Shown: positions 26,515-36,808, counted from the first letter of the stretch. The stretch: 64,000 nucleotides of DNA from Ponticaulis koreensis DSM 19734 (GCF_000420665.1 NZ_ATVJ01000002.1:124001-188000), one strand, 5' to 3'. Notes: generated from the letters alone by a model not told the origin. Numbers and translations: made by a program.

Positions 26515-27378
26515 CTAAAGTTCATGCTCGGGGCGGTTGATAGGCGATAGTTCAATTGTCTCGAATGGCGGCAATGGTGCAGCGGGTTTTGGAACCTCTT
26601 CGTCAAGCCATTCTGAAAACGCGCCAAGTGTCGCCAGAACCCGTCGTTCGGCCTCATCAGCATTATTCCCGCGAAGGTCCAGAATGCACGGGTACGCGGC
26701 CGCGCCCTCGCACGATGGCCAGTCTGGAAATGTGTCTGCGGTCGTTGCTGCAGTGTTGCGGCCTACGATCAATCCGCCAAACGAATTGGTGAACGGCATT
26801 ACGCCATCAAGACGAAGCGAATAGACTTCCATTGCAGCGGCGACCCCATCATCGGACCCACCGAGGAAAATGCCTCTCATAAGCTGATCATTTTCAAGAT
26901 AGTGATCTGCAGCCGCCAGAATGTCTTCGGTTTCTAGCGCCTCAGCGCCTTCGCGGTCTATTTGTTCGCCGCTGAGTGGGGAGGCGAACCGACGGCGCGG
27001 CACAAACAGGTCGGTCGCTGCTTCTTCTATTCGCGAAGTCCAGACCGGGACGTTTTCTGCATTCTCAATGCCCGCCCAGTCCAAAGGCACATTCCATCCA
27101 CCTAGAAATTCGCCTGGGCTTGCTGGAAACCAAAGGACATCGACGCCCCAAGGGCGCTCCCAACCGCCTTCTCGGTCCGTCGTTGGCCGGTGGTGCCATC
27201 CACTAATATCTGCGTAGTCTGCCGCTTCTGGCGCACTCTCGCGTTCAAATGCCGGGGCCCGAGGCGGTGCGATGACCGCGACGTGATAAATCGCGCCTGC
27301 AATCATGATGACAAGAGCAATAATCGTCAGCGGTGGCACCAGGCGGGTAAGTTGGCTTGGAGAGGCTTCAGTCGACAT
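26515..27378 (-). CDS. Membrane-anchored DUF3089-like alpha/beta hydrolase
   Basis: 287 aa with one N-terminal membrane anchor (about residues 15-37). The body has a VDVLWFPASPGEFLGGWN strand, a RRRFASP segment and EDILAAADHYLENDQLMRGIFLGGSDDG, which follows the layout of DUF3089, where the last motif is usually GHSQG. Ser175 would be the nucleophile in the altered GGSDDG loop. The remaining residues to the C-terminus include an Asp-rich AYPCILDLRGNNADEAERR segment. Substrate unknown; assignment to the family is moderate. Confidence 0.6.
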   Translation of the reverse strand: MSTEASPSQLTRLVPPLTIIALVIMIAGAIYHVAVIAPPRAPAFERESAPEAADYADISGWHHRPTTDREGGWERPWGVDVLWFPASPGEFLGGWNVPLDWAGIENAENVPVWTSRIEEAATDLFVPRRRFASPLSGEQIDREGAEALETEDILAAADHYLENDQLMRGIFLGGSDDGVAAAMEVYSLRLDGVMPFTNSFGGLIVGRNTAATTADTFPDWPSCEGAAAYPCILDLRGNNADEAERRVLATLGAFSEWLDEEVPKPAAPLPPFETIELSPINRPEHEL

Positions 27379-27725
27379 TAGAAATTCCGTTTAAGCGGCG
27401 ATAGTTGAGCTAATCTGATTCTTCAGTTGCCGAGACGTGTCTTGTTCGTCTGGCATACAGCTTTTGGGAAGCGTGTAAAATGTCTGCGCCAGATTTTGGG
27501 CAAAGCTGAGACAGAACACGGCAGTTGAAAGGAAATCGCGGAAACAGGCAGGTGTCACGCGTTTAACCAATGGGGACTGTGATACCCAAGCTCGAAGACC
27601 GTGCAACGCGTCACAATTTTGCCTCAGGCATATCTGACATCTTATCCTGATGATTTGACTGGCGATGCGGCGCAAATCAGTCAATGTCAGACGAAGCGAA
27701 CATCCTAGGAATTGTAGGAGTAGGA
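27379..27725. other. 347-nt divergent intergenic region
   Basis: No gene is supported here. The region must carry the promoters for the hydrolase gene (minus) and the DUF502 gene (plus). It contains a perfect 7-bp inverted repeat, TTGACTG (27655-27661) / CAGTCAA (27678-27684), separated by 16 nt and about 45 nt upstream of the DUF502 start, which might be an operator. I see no terminator or RNA fold that I can name. Confidence 0.5.
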
Positions 27726-28475
27726 ATGAAAAAGTCGTCCCACGGAAATTCTCACGGCGAAGAACATGAGAAGCATCCGCGCCATGGCTTTTTTGGTTGG
27801 CTGCGAGCCCGCTTCTTTGCTGGGCTTGTGATCTCGATCCCGATTGTCGTGCCTTTGATTCTTGTCGCTGTTGCGGTGTCATGGATTGACGAACGTCTGA
27901 AGCCGGTATTGCGCTCAGCTATCCCGCAACGAGTCCGGGATTATGACTTCGGTCTTTTCACGGTCGATACTTTGATTGGATACACGCCGGGTCTCGGCGT
28001 GCTGTTCGCAGTGATTTTACTTACATTGCTTGGAGCGATCGCTGCAAACCTGATCGGTCGATCAGTGATTCGAACCAGTGAACAGCTGTTCGAGCGTCTG
28101 CCAATTCTGCGTACGCTTTACATGCCGCTCCGTCAGTTGGTTGAGATTTTCAGTGATAAAGACAGCTCGTCATTCAAAGAAGTTGTTCTGGTCGAGTACC
28201 CGAAAGAAGGGACTTGGGCGGTCGGCTTTTTAACGTCACGCTCCAAGGACGAAATCGGCGCTAAACTCGGGCAGGATTTTCTGGGTGTGTTCGTTCCAAC
28301 AACGCCTAACCCGACGTCTGGATTTCTCATTTACGTACCCGCAGAGAAGGTAAAGCATCTGTCTATGAGTGTAGAAGATGGTGCGAAGCTCATCGTTTCG
28401 GCCGGTGTCGTTTCCCCAAAGCACGTGGAAGAAACAGACGGGGAAGAACCCGCTCCGGACACCGATCAAACCTGA
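27726..28475 (+). CDS. DUF502 family membrane protein
   Basis: 249 aa, starting at ATG 27726 directly after GGAGTAGGA. The N-terminus is His/Lys-rich and is followed by two membrane helices (about 30-52 and 93-115) and the family segments YTPGLGVLFAVILLTLLGAIAANLIGRS, LPILRTLYMPLRQLVEIFS and VFVPTTPNPTSGFLIYVP. The function is unknown. It is commonly found next to recG in alphaproteobacteria, as here; the two genes are convergent and overlap by 10 nt. Confidence 0.88.
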   Translation: MKKSSHGNSHGEEHEKHPRHGFFGWLRARFFAGLVISIPIVVPLILVAVAVSWIDERLKPVLRSAIPQRVRDYDFGLFTVDTLIGYTPGLGVLFAVILLTLLGAIAANLIGRSVIRTSEQLFERLPILRTLYMPLRQLVEIFSDKDSSSFKEVVLVEYPKEGTWAVGFLTSRSKDEIGAKLGQDFLGVFVPTTPNPTSGFLIYVPAEKVKHLSMSVEDGAKLIVSAGVVSPKHVEETDGEEPAPDTDQT

Positions 28476-30526
28476 GCTTTGCTGGCCTTTGTGGGGCTAA
28501 GTAGCTTCATTAGAGTTGTATATGTTTCGGGAATGCCGTTTTCGCGTTCGTCAATGTAGATGGCGTTGTCATTGGCAATCTGCAGCAGATCCTGATGGCG
28601 TGTGAGGTCCAGAAAGCGAAAGTCCGGCAAACCGCTTTGTTCGTTGCCCAAAATGTCTCCCGGCCCTCTGAGTTTGAAGTCCACTTCGGCGATGTAAAAG
28701 CCGTCATTGCTATCTCTCAGCGTTGAGAGACGCTTTTTAGCCGTTTCGCCAAGAGGCGGATCGTATACCAGAAGGCAAAATGCAGGCTTATCGCCCCGAC
28801 CGACGCGTCCGCGTAACTGATGCAGCTGGGCAAGCCCGAAGCCTTGTGCGCCTTCGATCACCATAATCGTCGCTTGATGAACATCGACGCCGACCTCGAT
28901 TACCGTGGTGGCGACAAGGATTTTTGTGCCGCCAGCTTTGAAGGTTTCCAGTGCTGCTTCTTTGTCTTTTGCGGCAAGGCGTCCGTGAACCAGCCCGACC
29001 TGTTCTGGAAATAGCTCGTCCAGCATGGCCGCCCGGGAAATCGCGGACGGCGCGTCGGTATCGTCTTCAACACGAGGGCAAACCCAAAATACTTGTTCAT
29101 CTCGACCGAGCACACGCTGAACGCCGGAGAGAATGTCACCTAACCGACCGCTCGGCATGATACGTGTGTCCACCGGTTTACGGCCTGCTGGCTTCTCATC
29201 CAGAATACTGAGGTCGATGTCACCGTGCACAGTCATTGATAGTGAACGGGGGATTGGAGTCGCGCTCATAATCAACAGGTGCGGCGCAGAAGCTTTTGTT
29301 GCCAGACGGACTCTGTCGCTCACGCCAAACCGGTGCTGCTCGTCGATGACCACAAGAGCGAGATCCTTGAACTCAACATTATCCTGAAACACGGCATGAG
29401 TACCGGACAGCACCTGAATGTAGCCAGATCTGATGTCATCCAGAATGCTTTCTCGGGCTTTTCCTTTGTCCCGCCCCGTGAGGCAGACGGAGCGAATACC
29501 AAGTGGGGTGAGGACAGAACCAATACTGGCCTCCAATTGTCTCGCCAGGACTTCGGTTGGCGCCATAATAACTGCCTGTTTGCCGGAAGAGACTGCAAGG
29601 TAAAGTGCAAATGCAGCCACAGTCGTTTTGCCAGAGCCGACATCGCCCTGAAGCATTCGCTGCATAGGGTGTGTGTTCTGAACGTCCGCTGCGATTTCCC
29701 TGCAAGCCCGTTCCTGAGCGGACGTCATCGGGTAAGGAAGTGAAGACGCGAAACTGTTCAGTACCATTTCTGAAACATTCAGCACTGGAGCAACTGAGCT
29801 AATGGTTTCTGCGCGTATTTCTCGGAATTTCAGAGCTCGGGCAAATGCCTCGTCATAGGCTAGCCGCTCGCGCGCATTTGAAAGAACTTCCGGTTCGAGT
29901 GTTTGCGGTACATGAAGACGTCCCAGCGCCTCCATGAAGGACGGCCATTCATGTCGTCGAAGCAAGGTATCATCGAGCCATTCTGGCGGTTCAGGAACCA
30001 GATTTAAGGCTTGTCGAATGAAGCCCAACAACCTTCGGTTCGTTATGCCCGCCTGCAGTGGATAGACCGGTTCAATCAAAGGAATCTGGTCGATCTTGTC
30101 GGCGGGTACGACATAGTCGGGGTGTGTCATCTGTCGCTGACCATGAAAGTCTTCTATCTCACCGGACACAACGACTGTTTCTCCAATGGGAAACTGCTTC
30201 TGTAGGTAACCGCTGTTGGAATTGAAAAACACGAGTGTAAGAAATCCGCTATCATCTGCTAAACGGATCTTCTGCAGCTTTGAGCCTCGCGGCGCGACAT
30301 TGAAATTCTGAACGATCCCGCTGACAGTTTGAGTTTCTCCCGGCGTCGTTTCATCAAACCGGGTCTGTAAGGATCGGTCGATCCAGCGATGTGGCAGATG
30401 GCTGATCAGGTCGAACAGGGTCGCGCCACCGATAAGGCCTCTCAGAGATTCGGCCAGCTTTGGTCCGATCCCGTCGAGCGTGGAAATCGGCTTCGTCCAC
30501 GCTTTACAGATGTCGTCGGAATTCAA
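28466..30526 (-). CDS. recG: ATP-dependent DNA helicase RecG
   Basis: 686 aa. The N-terminal wedge (OB) domain is followed by the superfamily 2 helicase motifs: GDVGSGKT (I), APTEVLARQ (Ia), DEQHRFG (II), SATPIPRSL (III), and in the second lobe VATTVIEVGVDV (V) and HQLRGRVGRG (VI). It remodels stalled replication forks and Holliday junctions. It diverges from sdhE-mfd, and so sits in the usual alphaproteobacterial recG / sdhE-mfd neighbourhood. Confidence 0.96.
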   Translation of the reverse strand: MNSDDICKAWTKPISTLDGIGPKLAESLRGLIGGATLFDLISHLPHRWIDRSLQTRFDETTPGETQTVSGIVQNFNVAPRGSKLQKIRLADDSGFLTLVFFNSNSGYLQKQFPIGETVVVSGEIEDFHGQRQMTHPDYVVPADKIDQIPLIEPVYPLQAGITNRRLLGFIRQALNLVPEPPEWLDDTLLRRHEWPSFMEALGRLHVPQTLEPEVLSNARERLAYDEAFARALKFREIRAETISSVAPVLNVSEMVLNSFASSLPYPMTSAQERACREIAADVQNTHPMQRMLQGDVGSGKTTVAAFALYLAVSSGKQAVIMAPTEVLARQLEASIGSVLTPLGIRSVCLTGRDKGKARESILDDIRSGYIQVLSGTHAVFQDNVEFKDLALVVIDEQHRFGVSDRVRLATKASAPHLLIMSATPIPRSLSMTVHGDIDLSILDEKPAGRKPVDTRIMPSGRLGDILSGVQRVLGRDEQVFWVCPRVEDDTDAPSAISRAAMLDELFPEQVGLVHGRLAAKDKEAALETFKAGGTKILVATTVIEVGVDVHQATIMVIEGAQGFGLAQLHQLRGRVGRGDKPAFCLLVYDPPLGETAKKRLSTLRDSNDGFYIAEVDFKLRGPGDILGNEQSGLPDFRFLDLTRHQDLLQIANDNAIYIDERENGIPETYTTLMKLLSPTKASKAQV

Positions 30527-30610
30527 GTTAGCCCCCGAATGTGCAGATTGATTTGGAATTGAAGCAGACTTGTCCTAAGTGGCAAGGCGAAACTTTTTCA
30601 GGAGAATATT

Positions 30611-30862
30611 ATGGATGAGCGGCGGAGAAAGCTAACCTTTCGTGCCTGGCGTCGTGGGTTCAAGGAAATGGACCTCCTGATGGGTACATTTGCTGATAAA
30701 TACATTGAAGACATGTCCGATGCCGAGCTCGACGAGTTCGAAGCTCTTCTTGCTGTTGAGGACTGGGATGTGTTCGGCTGGATTACCGGCACGAAAGAGG
30801 TTCCTGCAGTGAATCAGGGCCCGATACTTGAACGCCTGAAGCAATTTAAGTACGCCGCCTAA
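30611..30862 (+). CDS. sdhE: FAD assembly factor SdhE
   Basis: 83 aa, the standard length. The RGFKEMDLLMGTFADKY segment contains the RGxxEMD motif required for covalent flavinylation of SdhA, and DELDEFEALLAVEDWDVFGWI is the usual second helix. It promotes attachment of FAD to succinate dehydrogenase. ATG 30611 has AGGAGA upstream. It precedes mfd by 32 nt. Confidence 0.94.
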   Translation: MDERRRKLTFRAWRRGFKEMDLLMGTFADKYIEDMSDAELDEFEALLAVEDWDVFGWITGTKEVPAVNQGPILERLKQFKYAA

Positions 30863-30894
30863 CCGGACCCTCTCTTCAAAAAATTGAAACTTTC

Positions 30895-33800
30895 ATGACC
30901 GCTCTTCAGGAACTGCGCGCTGGCGTAGATGTCGAAACGATCTATTCCGCGCCGTTTGGTGCGGAGCTATTGGAAATCGTACGTGAAGCGCGTGCGTCTG
31001 ATCGAACAGTCTTATTCGTAGTGTCTGATGACCGGCGCGCGCAGGCCGCGGCGCAGATTGCCGAGTTTTACGATCCAGCGCTTGAAATTCTGCGACTGAC
31101 CGCCTGGGATAATCTACCGTATGACCGGGTGAGCCCCACGGCTGCTGTCGCATCAAGACGCTGTGCCGCGCTAGCGGCTCTGGCTCAGGATTCTGAACCG
31201 AAAGCCCGCTTGGTCATTACGACATCAGCTGCGATCGCTCAGAGGTGCGCCCCGAAAGAAACGCTAAAAGATGCGTCTCTTGCTTTGAAGCCCGGCCAGA
31301 TTATCGCTCAGGATACATTAGACAGCTTCCTCATTGCCAACGGCTATACGCGCGTTCCAACCGTTCGAGACCGCGGCGAGTATGCTCAACGAGGCGGTAT
31401 CGTTGACATTTTTGCTCCCGGAGAGCCGGAGCCGGTCCGACTCGACTTTTTCGGAGACGCGCTCGAGTCGCTCCGGTGTTTTGATCCTGAAACCCAATTG
31501 TCGACGCGCCAGCTGAAATCGGTTGAGTTCTCTCCGGTCAGCGAAATCTTTTTCACCGATGAAGCGCTATCGCGTTTCAGAACCAAATTCATTGAAACAT
31601 TTGGACCGCCAGCCGGCGATCCGATGTTTGAGGCTGCGCGATCTAAAATCCGTCGTCAGGGCATTGAGAACTGGCTGCCTCTATTTCACGATCACCTGGA
31701 TACGGTTTTCGACTATCTTCCTGCGGGTTCCATCATTGCGTTTGATCCAAACGCAATAGAGTCTGCCAAAGAAAAGTTTGCTCAGGCAGAGGATTATTTT
31801 CAGGCACGTGAGCATGCTGCCGGAAACAAGGAAAACGCACGCGTGCTCGCGCCCGTTGCGTTGTACATTCCGTGGAAAGAAGCTGAAAAGCATCTTGGGC
31901 AATTTTCGTCCGCGAGGTTCTCACCCCGCGATACCGATCCCGGTGCTGGTCACTTAAGCCTCGACGTCCGTGCGGCGCGAGACTTCGGGCCTGAGCGGGC
32001 GCAGAATCAAAATGTATTTGATGCTGTCAATTCTCACATCCAATCGCTTCGCGCGCGAGGAGATGCGGTGTTGCTTGGCGCGTGGTCAGATGGTTCAGCC
32101 GATCGCCTTATCAATGTACTGAATGACCATGGACTGGATTCCATTCAGCGGGCTTATAGCCTTGATGGCGCCCGGTCCGCAGGGCTCGCAATCGCCGAAT
32201 TGCCATTGGATGCGGGTTTTGAGCTGGAAGGCCTGAGCGTCCTATCGGAACAAGACATTCTGGGAGAACGGATCAGCAGGCCACGTAAGCGTCGTAAAGC
32301 AGCGAATTTCATTGCAGAGGCTGCATCTCTCACGCCTGGCGATCTTGTTGTTCACGTTGAACATGGTGTCGGGGTCTACAAAGGACTCGTCACAGTCGAG
32401 GTGTCTGGTGCACCCCATGCTTGCCTCGAGCTTCACTATCACGGTGGAGACAAGCTGCTGTTACCTGTCGAGAATATCGAGCTTGTTTCGCGATACGGCT
32501 CAGATGGCGGCGAAGGCGTTCTGGACAAGCTGGGCGGAACTGCCTGGCAGAGCCGCAAAGCGCGCGCCAAAAAGCGTATCATGGAGATGGCCGACGGCCT
32601 CATCAAGATCGCTGCAGAGCGGGCTATGCGCAAGGGCGTGGTCATAGATGAGGGGCAGGGCGTTTATGAGGAATTCTCGGCTCGCTTCCCATACGAAGAA
32701 ACCGAGGACCAGCTCCGCGCTATTGAAGAATGCCTCGGTGATCTGGCATCCGGAAAACCAATGGATCGCCTTATCTGCGGTGATGTTGGTTTCGGCAAAA
32801 CCGAAGTCGCTTTGCGCACCGCATTTGTCGCGGCAATGTCTGGCGTACAGGTCGCGATTATTGCTCCGACGACGCTACTCGCACGTCAGCACTATCAGAC
32901 ATTCAAGGATCGTCTGGCTGGTTGGCCGTTGAAAGTTGGCCAGTTGTCGCGACTGGTTACGACAAAAGAAGCCAACCTCACTCGGGAAGGCCTCAAGACT
33001 GGTAGTATTGATATTGTCGTCGGTACGCACGCTGTTCTCGCAAAGAATGTCGACTTTCAGAACCTTGGCTTGCTTGTCATCGATGAAGAACAACGTTTCG
33101 GCGTGAAGCACAAAGAACGCCTGAAAGAGATGAAATCGGGCGTCCATGTCCTGACACTGTCGGCGACACCCATCCCGCGTACACTTCAAATGGCGCTCAC
33201 AGGTATTCGTGAGCTATCGATCATCGCCACGCCGCCAGTCGACCGTCTGTCGGTCCGAACCTATGTAACCGAATTCGATATGCTGACGATCCGCGAGGCT
33301 CTGCTACGAGAGCGCTATCGTGGTGGTCAGGCGTTTATCGTCGCACCGAGGGTGAAAGACCTGCCGGAGCTGGAGCGGTTCCTGAAAGAGAATGTTCCTG
33401 AAGTGAGCTTCATTACGGCTCATGGCCAGATGGCTGCCGGTGAACTCGATGAAATCATGACGGATTTCTACGATGGGAAGTATGATGTTCTGCTCTCCAC
33501 AACGATCGTAGAAGCCGGTCTTGATATCCCGCGCGCGAACACCCTGATTCTGTACCGGGCGGATATGTTCGGCCTTGCGCAAATGTATCAGCTGCGAGGA
33601 CGTGTCGGCCGCTCCAAGCTCCGCGCTTACGCCTATTTCACGACACCAAAAGACAAGATGCTCACCGATTCGGCGGAGAAACGTCTCAAGGTCCTCCAGT
33701 CGCTCGATAGTCTTGGCGCAGGCTTCATGCTTGCTAGCCATGATCTGGATATGCGTGGTGGCGGGAATCTGCTCGGGGATCAGCAGTCCGGCCATATTCG

Positions 33801-34332
33801 TGAAGTTGGCGTCGAGCTTTATCAGAACATGCTTGAGGACGCCGTCAAAGCGCTTCAGCAAGGTGGTGAAGACTTCGAGGACGATTGGTCTCCGCAAATC
33901 AATCTCGGGCTCGCGGCACTCATCCCGGAAGACTACGTCGCTGATCTCGGCACGCGTATGAGCCTCTATCGACGTCTGGCTGACGTGGAAAACAACGACG
34001 ACCGGGAAGCGTTCGCGGCGGAACTGATTGATAGGTTTGGTCCGCTGCCTGATGAGACCGTGCAGCTTCTTGATATCGCGTCGATTAAGGCAGCTTGTAA
34101 AACGTTGGGGATCGCTAAACTCGATGCTGGACCGAAAGGTGCAGTGTTCGCCTTCCGTGATAAGTCGCCTGTTGAACCAGGCAAGCTTGTTGCGCTGGTC
34201 CAGAAGCGGCCGAACCAGTTGAAGCTACGTCCAGACTTCAAATTAGTCCTCAGCGCGAGCTGGAACAACGCCACACAAAAAGCGCGAGGCGTTCGACAAT
34301 TGCTTGGTCAGCTTCAGGCGACGTTAGACTGA
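30895..34332 (+). CDS. mfd: Transcription-repair coupling factor Mfd
   Basis: 1145 aa. The UvrB-like N-terminal region includes RDRGEYAQRGGIVDIFAPGEPEPVRLDFFGD. The RNA-polymerase interaction domain LTPGDLVVHVEHGVGVYKGL lies mid-protein. The translocase motor has GDVGFGKTEVALR (Walker A), APTTLLARQHYQTF, DEEQRFGVKHKE and the LRGRVGRSKLRAYAYF motif VI. Mfd removes stalled RNA polymerase and recruits UvrA to template-strand damage. It follows sdhE and its 3' end overlaps the convergent PopA-like gene by 19 nt. Confidence 0.97.
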   Translation: MTALQELRAGVDVETIYSAPFGAELLEIVREARASDRTVLFVVSDDRRAQAAAQIAEFYDPALEILRLTAWDNLPYDRVSPTAAVASRRCAALAALAQDSEPKARLVITTSAAIAQRCAPKETLKDASLALKPGQIIAQDTLDSFLIANGYTRVPTVRDRGEYAQRGGIVDIFAPGEPEPVRLDFFGDALESLRCFDPETQLSTRQLKSVEFSPVSEIFFTDEALSRFRTKFIETFGPPAGDPMFEAARSKIRRQGIENWLPLFHDHLDTVFDYLPAGSIIAFDPNAIESAKEKFAQAEDYFQAREHAAGNKENARVLAPVALYIPWKEAEKHLGQFSSARFSPRDTDPGAGHLSLDVRAARDFGPERAQNQNVFDAVNSHIQSLRARGDAVLLGAWSDGSADRLINVLNDHGLDSIQRAYSLDGARSAGLAIAELPLDAGFELEGLSVLSEQDILGERISRPRKRRKAANFIAEAASLTPGDLVVHVEHGVGVYKGLVTVEVSGAPHACLELHYHGGDKLLLPVENIELVSRYGSDGGEGVLDKLGGTAWQSRKARAKKRIMEMADGLIKIAAERAMRKGVVIDEGQGVYEEFSARFPYEETEDQLRAIEECLGDLASGKPMDRLICGDVGFGKTEVALRTAFVAAMSGVQVAIIAPTTLLARQHYQTFKDRLAGWPLKVGQLSRLVTTKEANLTREGLKTGSIDIVVGTHAVLAKNVDFQNLGLLVIDEEQRFGVKHKERLKEMKSGVHVLTLSATPIPRTLQMALTGIRELSIIATPPVDRLSVRTYVTEFDMLTIREALLRERYRGGQAFIVAPRVKDLPELERFLKENVPEVSFITAHGQMAAGELDEIMTDFYDGKYDVLLSTTIVEAGLDIPRANTLILYRADMFGLAQMYQLRGRVGRSKLRAYAYFTTPKDKMLTDSAEKRLKVLQSLDSLGAGFMLASHDLDMRGGGNLLGDQQSGHIREVGVELYQNMLEDAVKALQQGGEDFEDDWSPQINLGLAALIPEDYVADLGTRMSLYRRLADVENNDDREAFAAELIDRFGPLPDETVQLLDIASIKAACKTLGIAKLDAGPKGAVFAFRDKSPVEPGKLVALVQKRPNQLKLRPDFKLVLSASWNNATQKARGVRQLLGQLQATLD

Positions 34333-35561
34333 GCGCCGCGGGCAGCAGATGCGGGGCGATCCATCAAACGTTTCATGAAATGCGCAGCTGATTGGGTCGG
34401 CTGTAGCTCGTTCAACTCAAACCGAAAGCTGAAATACTCTCCGGTTTTCGAAGGCGTCATTTCCAGTACACGACGCGCCCGATCAAGAGCGCCTTCGGCC
34501 TCGACGACAGATGCGCCCGGCATCGTGATAACAAAATCCGCCCAATCGGCGCGTGTGACAAAATCCTGCTGCCTGACAACCGAATGAAGCAGAGCGGAGA
34601 AAGGGCTTAGCCCTGTAGCGGAGAAGGCATCGCCTGATTCGAGTTTGAATGGCTGAACGACAGCGCCCGTGATGGGTTGGGACAGCCGCCGAGCCTGTGC
34701 GGCCTGTTCGAGAATGTGAAGTTCTGCGAATTCGCGGCTGAAACAATTAGAGTACGTGTCTCGAGCCGGCGCCAGGCAATCAGGTGCATGAACAGGTGCT
34801 GAAATAATACTGTTCTCAACAAAACGCGTCATAGAGGCGGATGCCGTTTCGAAGTCCGCACCAACACGAACAAGCGCAGACAGTGCATCGAGACTGTCTG
34901 GCAGCACTTCGCCGGTATCTGCAATGCCGATTACGGGCATGGATTTCAGATCCGCGCGGCCATGAACGTGATCTAACAGCTCGTACGGATAGAATGCATT
35001 CCGAATGTGAACAACAAAAGCAGCCGGGTTGTGTGTTCGAAGTGCTTCGAACGCGGTCCGTTCAGAGAGTACAGCTTCAACGGCGTGCCCCTTTTCGGTC
35101 ATCGCCCGCTTGAATTTCAAATATAGAGCGCTCGGCTCTCCGTAGAACAGAATCGATTTGCCTCTGATCGATGTGAAGCCATTCGGGTTCACGAAACTGG
35201 CGCCCATCTTATCGAGCGTCTGACGTCGCAGTTCGGCTTCACGAAGCACCTGCTGCTGGCGCTGGTGGATGCGAAACTGCTGAACAAACGATGTTACGGA
35301 AGGAGAAAGTGCGAAGCCTTCAGGGCTGTTCACCGAAGTTTCGAATGGTGACGCGAGCAGGGCGCAGAACTGATTATCAGGTGCATCGAACGCCGCTGTG
35401 TCTACCTCGGTCGAGAAACCGTCAATCAGTACGCCCGCAAGAGACGCCGGATCAGCTCCACGGGCTGCCGCAGCTATACCGAACCGTGCGAGCTCATCTT
35501 TGAGATAATCTCTACGGCTGTCATCTGCGATCAAAGCGATTTGAGTGAACATTCGTGGCAC
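34314..35561 (-). CDS. popA: PopA-like REC-REC-degenerate GGDEF c-di-GMP receptor
   Basis: 415 aa (ATG 35552, giving 412 aa, is an equally possible start). Residues about 5-100 and 135-245 look like two receiver-type domains with poor phosphorylation sites; residues about 272-385 follow a GGDEF-domain plan. The active-site motif, normally GGDEF, is DWADF (339-343), so cyclase activity is unlikely, but the inhibitory/binding site RxxD is kept exactly in place as RQQD (330-333). This is the pattern of Caulobacter PopA, which binds c-di-GMP through that site and delivers CtrA for ClpXP proteolysis with RcdA and CpdR at the G1-S switch. Ortholog status is inferred from domain pattern; the other partners are not in the window. 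Confidence 0.65.
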   Translation of the reverse strand: MPRMFTQIALIADDSRRDYLKDELARFGIAAAARGADPASLAGVLIDGFSTEVDTAAFDAPDNQFCALLASPFETSVNSPEGFALSPSVTSFVQQFRIHQRQQQVLREAELRRQTLDKMGASFVNPNGFTSIRGKSILFYGEPSALYLKFKRAMTEKGHAVEAVLSERTAFEALRTHNPAAFVVHIRNAFYPYELLDHVHGRADLKSMPVIGIADTGEVLPDSLDALSALVRVGADFETASASMTRFVENSIISAPVHAPDCLAPARDTYSNCFSREFAELHILEQAAQARRLSQPITGAVVQPFKLESGDAFSATGLSPFSALLHSVVRQQDFVTRADWADFVITMPGASVVEAEGALDRARRVLEMTPSKTGEYFSFRFELNELQPTQSAAHFMKRLMDRPASAARGAQSNVA

Positions 35562-35715
35562 CGTCAGACCTGATTTTGTTGACCTCCTGTTTGACGGTTT
35601 AGGGTTAACGGCAGGTTATGCCATTCGCTTACAGGCTTGCCGCTAGGGGAGGGGTTTTCATTTCTGCGAAAGCTGCCGAAACTCTCTCTCAGATAAAAAT
35701 GCGAGGGAGAGAAAA

Positions 35716-36807
35716 ATGGCTAATGGGCCTCTCAACGGTTTGAAGATTGTCGAATTTGCAGGGATTGGTCCCGGCCCATTCTGCGGGATGCTACTTTCCG
35801 ATCTGGGCGCGGACGTGGTGCGCGTTGATCGCCCGGGGCCGCCTGGTGGCTCAAAAAATGATGTCACGGGTCGCGGCAGACGCTCGATCGCGCTCGATCT
35901 TAAATCTCCGGAGGGTATCGAGACGGCTCTCAAGCTCGTCGAGAAAGCGGACGCGATTATTGAAGGGTATCGCCCCGGCGTGATGGAGAAAATGGGGCTC
36001 GGCCCGGATGTGGCACTCGCACGAAATGCAAAGCTTGTTTATGGGCGGATGACTGGGTGGGGGCAGTTTGGTCCGCTGTCTAAAGCTGCTGGCCATGATC
36101 TCAACTATATAGCTCTGACGGGCGCTCTGGGCGCTATGGGGCACGCTGACAGACCGCCTGCGCCACCGCTCAATCTTGTCGGCGACTATGGTGGCGGCGC
36201 CCTCTATCTCGCTTTTGGCATTTGTGCAGCATTGCTTCATGCAGAAAAGACCGGAGAGGGGCAGGTGATTGATGCGGCCATGACAGATGGCGCGGCCTCG
36301 CTTAGCGCCATGTTCTATGGAATGAAGGCGTCCGGGCTTTGGTCGTCAGACCGTAGCGACAACCTTCTTGATGGCGGAGCTCACTTCTACGACACATATG
36401 AGTGCTCCTGTGGAGGATATGTGTCTATTGGCTCAATTGAGCCTCAGTTCTATGCGCTACTTCTGGAAAAAGCCGGCATCCAGGATGAGCAGTTTACCAA
36501 GCAGATGAGTAAGTCTGACTGGCCAGAACTAAAACAGAAGCTTTCTGATATCATTAAGCAGAAAACACGCGATGAATGGAGCGACATCATGGAAGGCACC
36601 GACGTCTGTTTTGCGCCGGTATTGACTATGGACGAAGCTCCGTCGCATCCGCACAATTTGGAGCGTAAAACATTCGTTTCTGTCGAAGGTGTCGTGCAGC
36701 CTGCACCTGCCCCGCGCTTTTCTAAGACGCCCGGAGCGGTTCAGGCGCCGCCCCCGAAACGTGGTGAGCATTCTAAAGAAGTCTTGAAGGAATGGGGTAT
36801 CAGCTAA
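35716..36807 (+). CDS. Alpha-methylacyl-CoA racemase (CaiB/BaiF family)
   Basis: 363 aa. The catalytic residues of the racemase group line up: His127 in [13 protein letters not shown], Asp157 in [14 protein letters not shown], and Glu242 in [12 protein letters not shown], each one residue off the positions of the mycobacterial enzyme. The N-terminal [36 protein letters not shown] segments are typical. It epimerises 2-methyl-branched acyl-CoA thioesters in branched lipid or sterol side-chain breakdown. ATG 35716 has GAGGGAGAG upstream. It precedes the histidine phosphatase gene by 1 nt. Confidence 0.88.
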   Translation: MANGPLNGLKIVEFAGIGPGPFCGMLLSDLGADVVRVDRPGPPGGSKNDVTGRGRRSIALDLKSPEGIETALKLVEKADAIIEGYRPGVMEKMGLGPDVALARNAKLVYGRMTGWGQFGPLSKAAGHDLNYIALTGALGAMGHADRPPAPPLNLVGDYGGGALYLAFGICAALLHAEKTGEGQVIDAAMTDGAASLSAMFYGMKASGLWSSDRSDNLLDGGAHFYDTYECSCGGYVSIGSIEPQFYALLLEKAGIQDEQFTKQMSKSDWPELKQKLSDIIKQKTRDEWSDIMEGTDVCFAPVLTMDEAPSHPHNLERKTFVSVEGVVQPAPAPRFSKTPGAVQAPPPKRGEHSKEVLKEWGIS

Positions 36808-36808
36808 G

